A stretch of DNA of 64,000 nucleotides from CAZUAQ01 sp964618455 (GTDB lineage Bacteria; Planctomycetota; Phycisphaerae; UBA1845; PWPN01), in the NCBI GenBank assembly GCA_964618455.1, contig CAZUAQ010000020.1, forward strand, positions 1 through 64,000. Direction: 5' to 3'. Below are positions 62,462 through 64,000 of this stretch, in pieces (positions within the stretch are counted from its first letter, which is position 1; each line of letters starts with the position of its first letter). The notes under the pieces were generated by a model. The model did no database searches. It saw only the letters and a program-made list of their open reading frames with translations, and was not told the origin of the DNA. The translations under genes were made by a program, and so were the position numbers.

Positions 62462-63649
62462 ATGGCAAAGAATTGTAACGTGGGATTGATCGGTCAGGGA
62501 TTCATGGGTCGGACGCACAGCAACGCTTACAACAAGGTGGGTAAGTTTTTCGATGCGCTGCCGATGTACCCGACGATGCACACGAGCTTCGGCATGCCGC
62601 AGGAAAAGCCGGAAGCCTTCTGCAAGAAGTGGGGCTGGGCCAACGCCTCGACCGACTGGAAGAGCACGATCCGCGATGAGGAGATCGACCTCGTCGACAT
62701 TGTGACACCGAACTTCATGCACATGCCCCCGGCCATGGAGGCGCTGGACAACAAGAAGCCCGTCGCGACGGAGAAGCCGATCGCGGGCACGCTGAAGGAC
62801 GCGCGGGAGATGGTCCAGGCGGCCAAGAAGGCGAAGGTGCCCACGTTCGTCTGGTACAACTACCGCCGCTGCCCCGCCGTCGCCCTGGCCCATCAACTCG
62901 TCCAGAGCGGCAAGATCGGGCGCATTTTCCACGTGCGCTGCATCTACCTTCAGGATTGGGGCGGACCGGACACCCCTCTGCTGTGGCGGTTCCAGAAGAA
63001 GCTCGCCGGCAGCGGCGCGCATGGCGACCTGAACGCCCACGTCATCGACATGGCGCGCTTCATCACCGGTGATGAGATTTCCGAAATCAGCGGTGCCATC
63101 GCCGAGACGATCATCAAGGAGCGCACGATTCCCACCGCCGGATCGTCGGGAGGCATCGCCGCCGGGTCCAAGGGCAGCAAGAAGAAGGGCAAAGTCGACG
63201 TCGACGATACGGTGCTCTTCCTGGCGCGGTTCAAGGCCGGCGCCGTGGCGAGCTTCGAGTGCTCCCGCCTGGCCACCGGCTACCAGAATCAGAACGGCAT
63301 CGAGGTCCACGGCGAGAAGGGCGCGATCCGTTTCCGCTTCGAGGACATGAACTACCTCGATTACCTCGACAACACCGCCGACACCAAGGTCCGCGGCTGG
63401 ACGCGCATCATGTGCACTTCCGGCGGCAACCATCCGTACGCCGAAGCGTGGTGGCCCGATGCGCACATCCTCGGCTACGAGCACAGCTTCGTGAACCAGG
63501 TGTCGGATATGATGCGGGTGCTGGCGGGCAAGAAGCCGATCGTGCCGATCCCCGACTTCGCCGACGCCTACGAAACGCAGCGCGTGCTCGAAGCGGCGTT
63601 GCTCTCGGCCAAGAACCGCTGCGCGGTCAAGATGAGCGAGGTCAAGTAG
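62462..63649 (+). CDS. Cytoplasmic Gfo/Idh/MocA-family oxidoreductase
   Basis: NAD(P)-dependent sugar or inositol dehydrogenase of 395 residues without export signal. It has the Rossmann motif VGLIGQGFMGRTHSNAYN, VDIVTPNFMHMPPAMEAL, ATEKPIAGT with the catalytic EKP, and GDLNAHVIDMARFITGD with the C-terminal His. A low-complexity loop (SSGGIAAGSKGSKKKGK) interrupts the C-terminal domain, a planctomycete-style insertion. GAGGAG lies 9 bases before ATG 62462. It probably oxidises an imported sugar. Confidence 0.92.
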   Translation: MAKNCNVGLIGQGFMGRTHSNAYNKVGKFFDALPMYPTMHTSFGMPQEKPEAFCKKWGWANASTDWKSTIRDEEIDLVDIVTPNFMHMPPAMEALDNKKPVATEKPIAGTLKDAREMVQAAKKAKVPTFVWYNYRRCPAVALAHQLVQSGKIGRIFHVRCIYLQDWGGPDTPLLWRFQKKLAGSGAHGDLNAHVIDMARFITGDEISEISGAIAETIIKERTIPTAGSSGGIAAGSKGSKKKGKVDVDDTVLFLARFKAGAVASFECSRLATGYQNQNGIEVHGEKGAIRFRFEDMNYLDYLDNTADTKVRGWTRIMCTSGGNHPYAEAWWPDAHILGYEHSFVNQVSDMMRVLAGKKPIVPIPDFADAYETQRVLEAALLSAKNRCAVKMSEVK

Positions 63650-63743
63650 GCCTGCGCGTTCAAAGGATCGCTCTGGAATCACGGCCCACTTCGAGTGGAT
63701 GGGCCGTGCAGGGCGCTGGGCCCACCTGCACCGGAGTTTTGCC

Positions 63744-64000
63744 ATGCCCGACCAAAGCGACGATCCCCCCACGGCGGAATTCGTCATGATGGACTATGCA
63801 TCGCCGTCACGGCCACTGCCGAAGGGCAAGGCTGTGGCGGCGATGCTTTTCGGCATCGTGGCATTCATCTCGCCAATTGTCTTTATCGGTATCCCGATCG
63901 GAGTGCTGTTGATCAGCCTGCCCTGTGCCGTCACAGCCACGGTCCTGGGTAAGAAAGCAAACCGCGATGCCAGAGAGGGGCGAGCCGGAGGCAGAGGCAT
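63744..64000 (+). CDS. Small membrane protein, truncated by the window end
   Basis: The frame runs from ATG 63744 to the edge without a stop (85 codons visible). CGGAG lies 7 bases before the ATG. The hydrophilic N terminus (MPDQSDDPPTAEFVMMDY) is followed by two close membrane segments (MLFGIVAFISPIVFIGIPIG and LLISLPCAVTATVLG) and a basic, Gly-rich stretch. The layout resembles DUF4190-type proteins. No function can be assigned. Confidence 0.6.
   Translation, partial: MPDQSDDPPTAEFVMMDYASPSRPLPKGKAVAAMLFGIVAFISPIVFIGIPIGVLLISLPCAVTATVLGKKANRDAREGRAGGRG

Noticed and set aside
1..64000. tRNA, rRNA, CRISPR array, insertion sequence or prophage
   Set aside because: I looked for T-loop motifs, regular short repeats with spacers, transposases, integrases and phage structural genes and saw none. 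The S74 protein is the only phage-like domain and stands alone.

Overview
The window looks like a chromosomal scaffold from a member of the Planctomycetota, possibly Phycisphaerae-like. This is inferred from gene content, not from a marker search. The DNA is GC-rich throughout. It encodes a PQQ-type propeller protein of 1355 residues, a Tat-exported and a cytoplasmic Gfo/Idh/MocA oxidoreductase, a GHL6-type glycosidase, several very short lipoproteins, and a malonyl transferase with the GLSLG nucleophile motif. LptF/LptG-like permeases imply a diderm envelope. Three runs of exactly 10 N (26389-26398, 48138-48147, 49884-49893) are scaffold gaps, and each interrupts a gene.

Layout. 1-3.8 kb: a methyltransferase, an HU-type protein, an XRE/S24 repressor and an orphan flagellar switch protein FliN. 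3.9-9.7 kb: a complete type II fatty-acid core on the minus strand in the order rpmF-plsX-fabH-fabD-fabG-acpP-fabF, preceded by a leader with a candidate structured RNA. 10.4-19.3 kb: an atypical aldo/keto reductase, then a minus-strand unit (type I membrane protein, propeller/methyltransferase-like/malectin protein, small membrane protein), then a secreted protein ending in an S74 self-cleaving chaperone. 19.6-21.4 kb: an ABC permease/ATPase pair. 21.4-23 kb: a lower-GC patch with a UbiE-like methyltransferase that has its own promoter. 23-29 kb: a zinc-ribbon LRR protein, a GAF-PP2C phosphatase, panB translationally coupled to a glycosyltransferase, a coiled-coil zinc-ribbon protein, and a FlgM-like protein.

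29.6-35 kb: a lipoprotein amidase, three tiny lipoproteins, two membrane-anchored TPR-like proteins, and hflX. 35-39.5 kb: a frameshifted pectate lyase fused to an endonuclease/exonuclease/phosphatase domain, behind an MFS-PlsC fusion. 39.8-46.9 kb: an LptF/LptG pair, an alpha/beta hydrolase, a GT-C type membrane protein, a PIG-L deacetylase and a DUF456 protein. 47-52 kb: a metallophosphoesterase and a second, large ABC exporter. 52-64 kb: a 54-residue lipoprotein, a Ser/Arg/Thr-rich histone-H1-like protein, two Gfo/Idh oxidoreductases, an MFS symporter, a GHL6 enzyme, two envelope proteins, an FHA-GAF-PP2C phosphatase, and a truncated membrane protein at the edge.

Themes. Much of the window serves envelope construction: lipid synthesis, acyl transfer, lipid or LPS export, glycosyl transfer and lipoproteins. 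Another part serves sugar catabolism. Sigma70-like promoters are easy to find. At three genes the best promoter sits directly on the start codon, which suggests leaderless mRNAs. No tRNA, rRNA, CRISPR array, insertion sequence or prophage was recognised.
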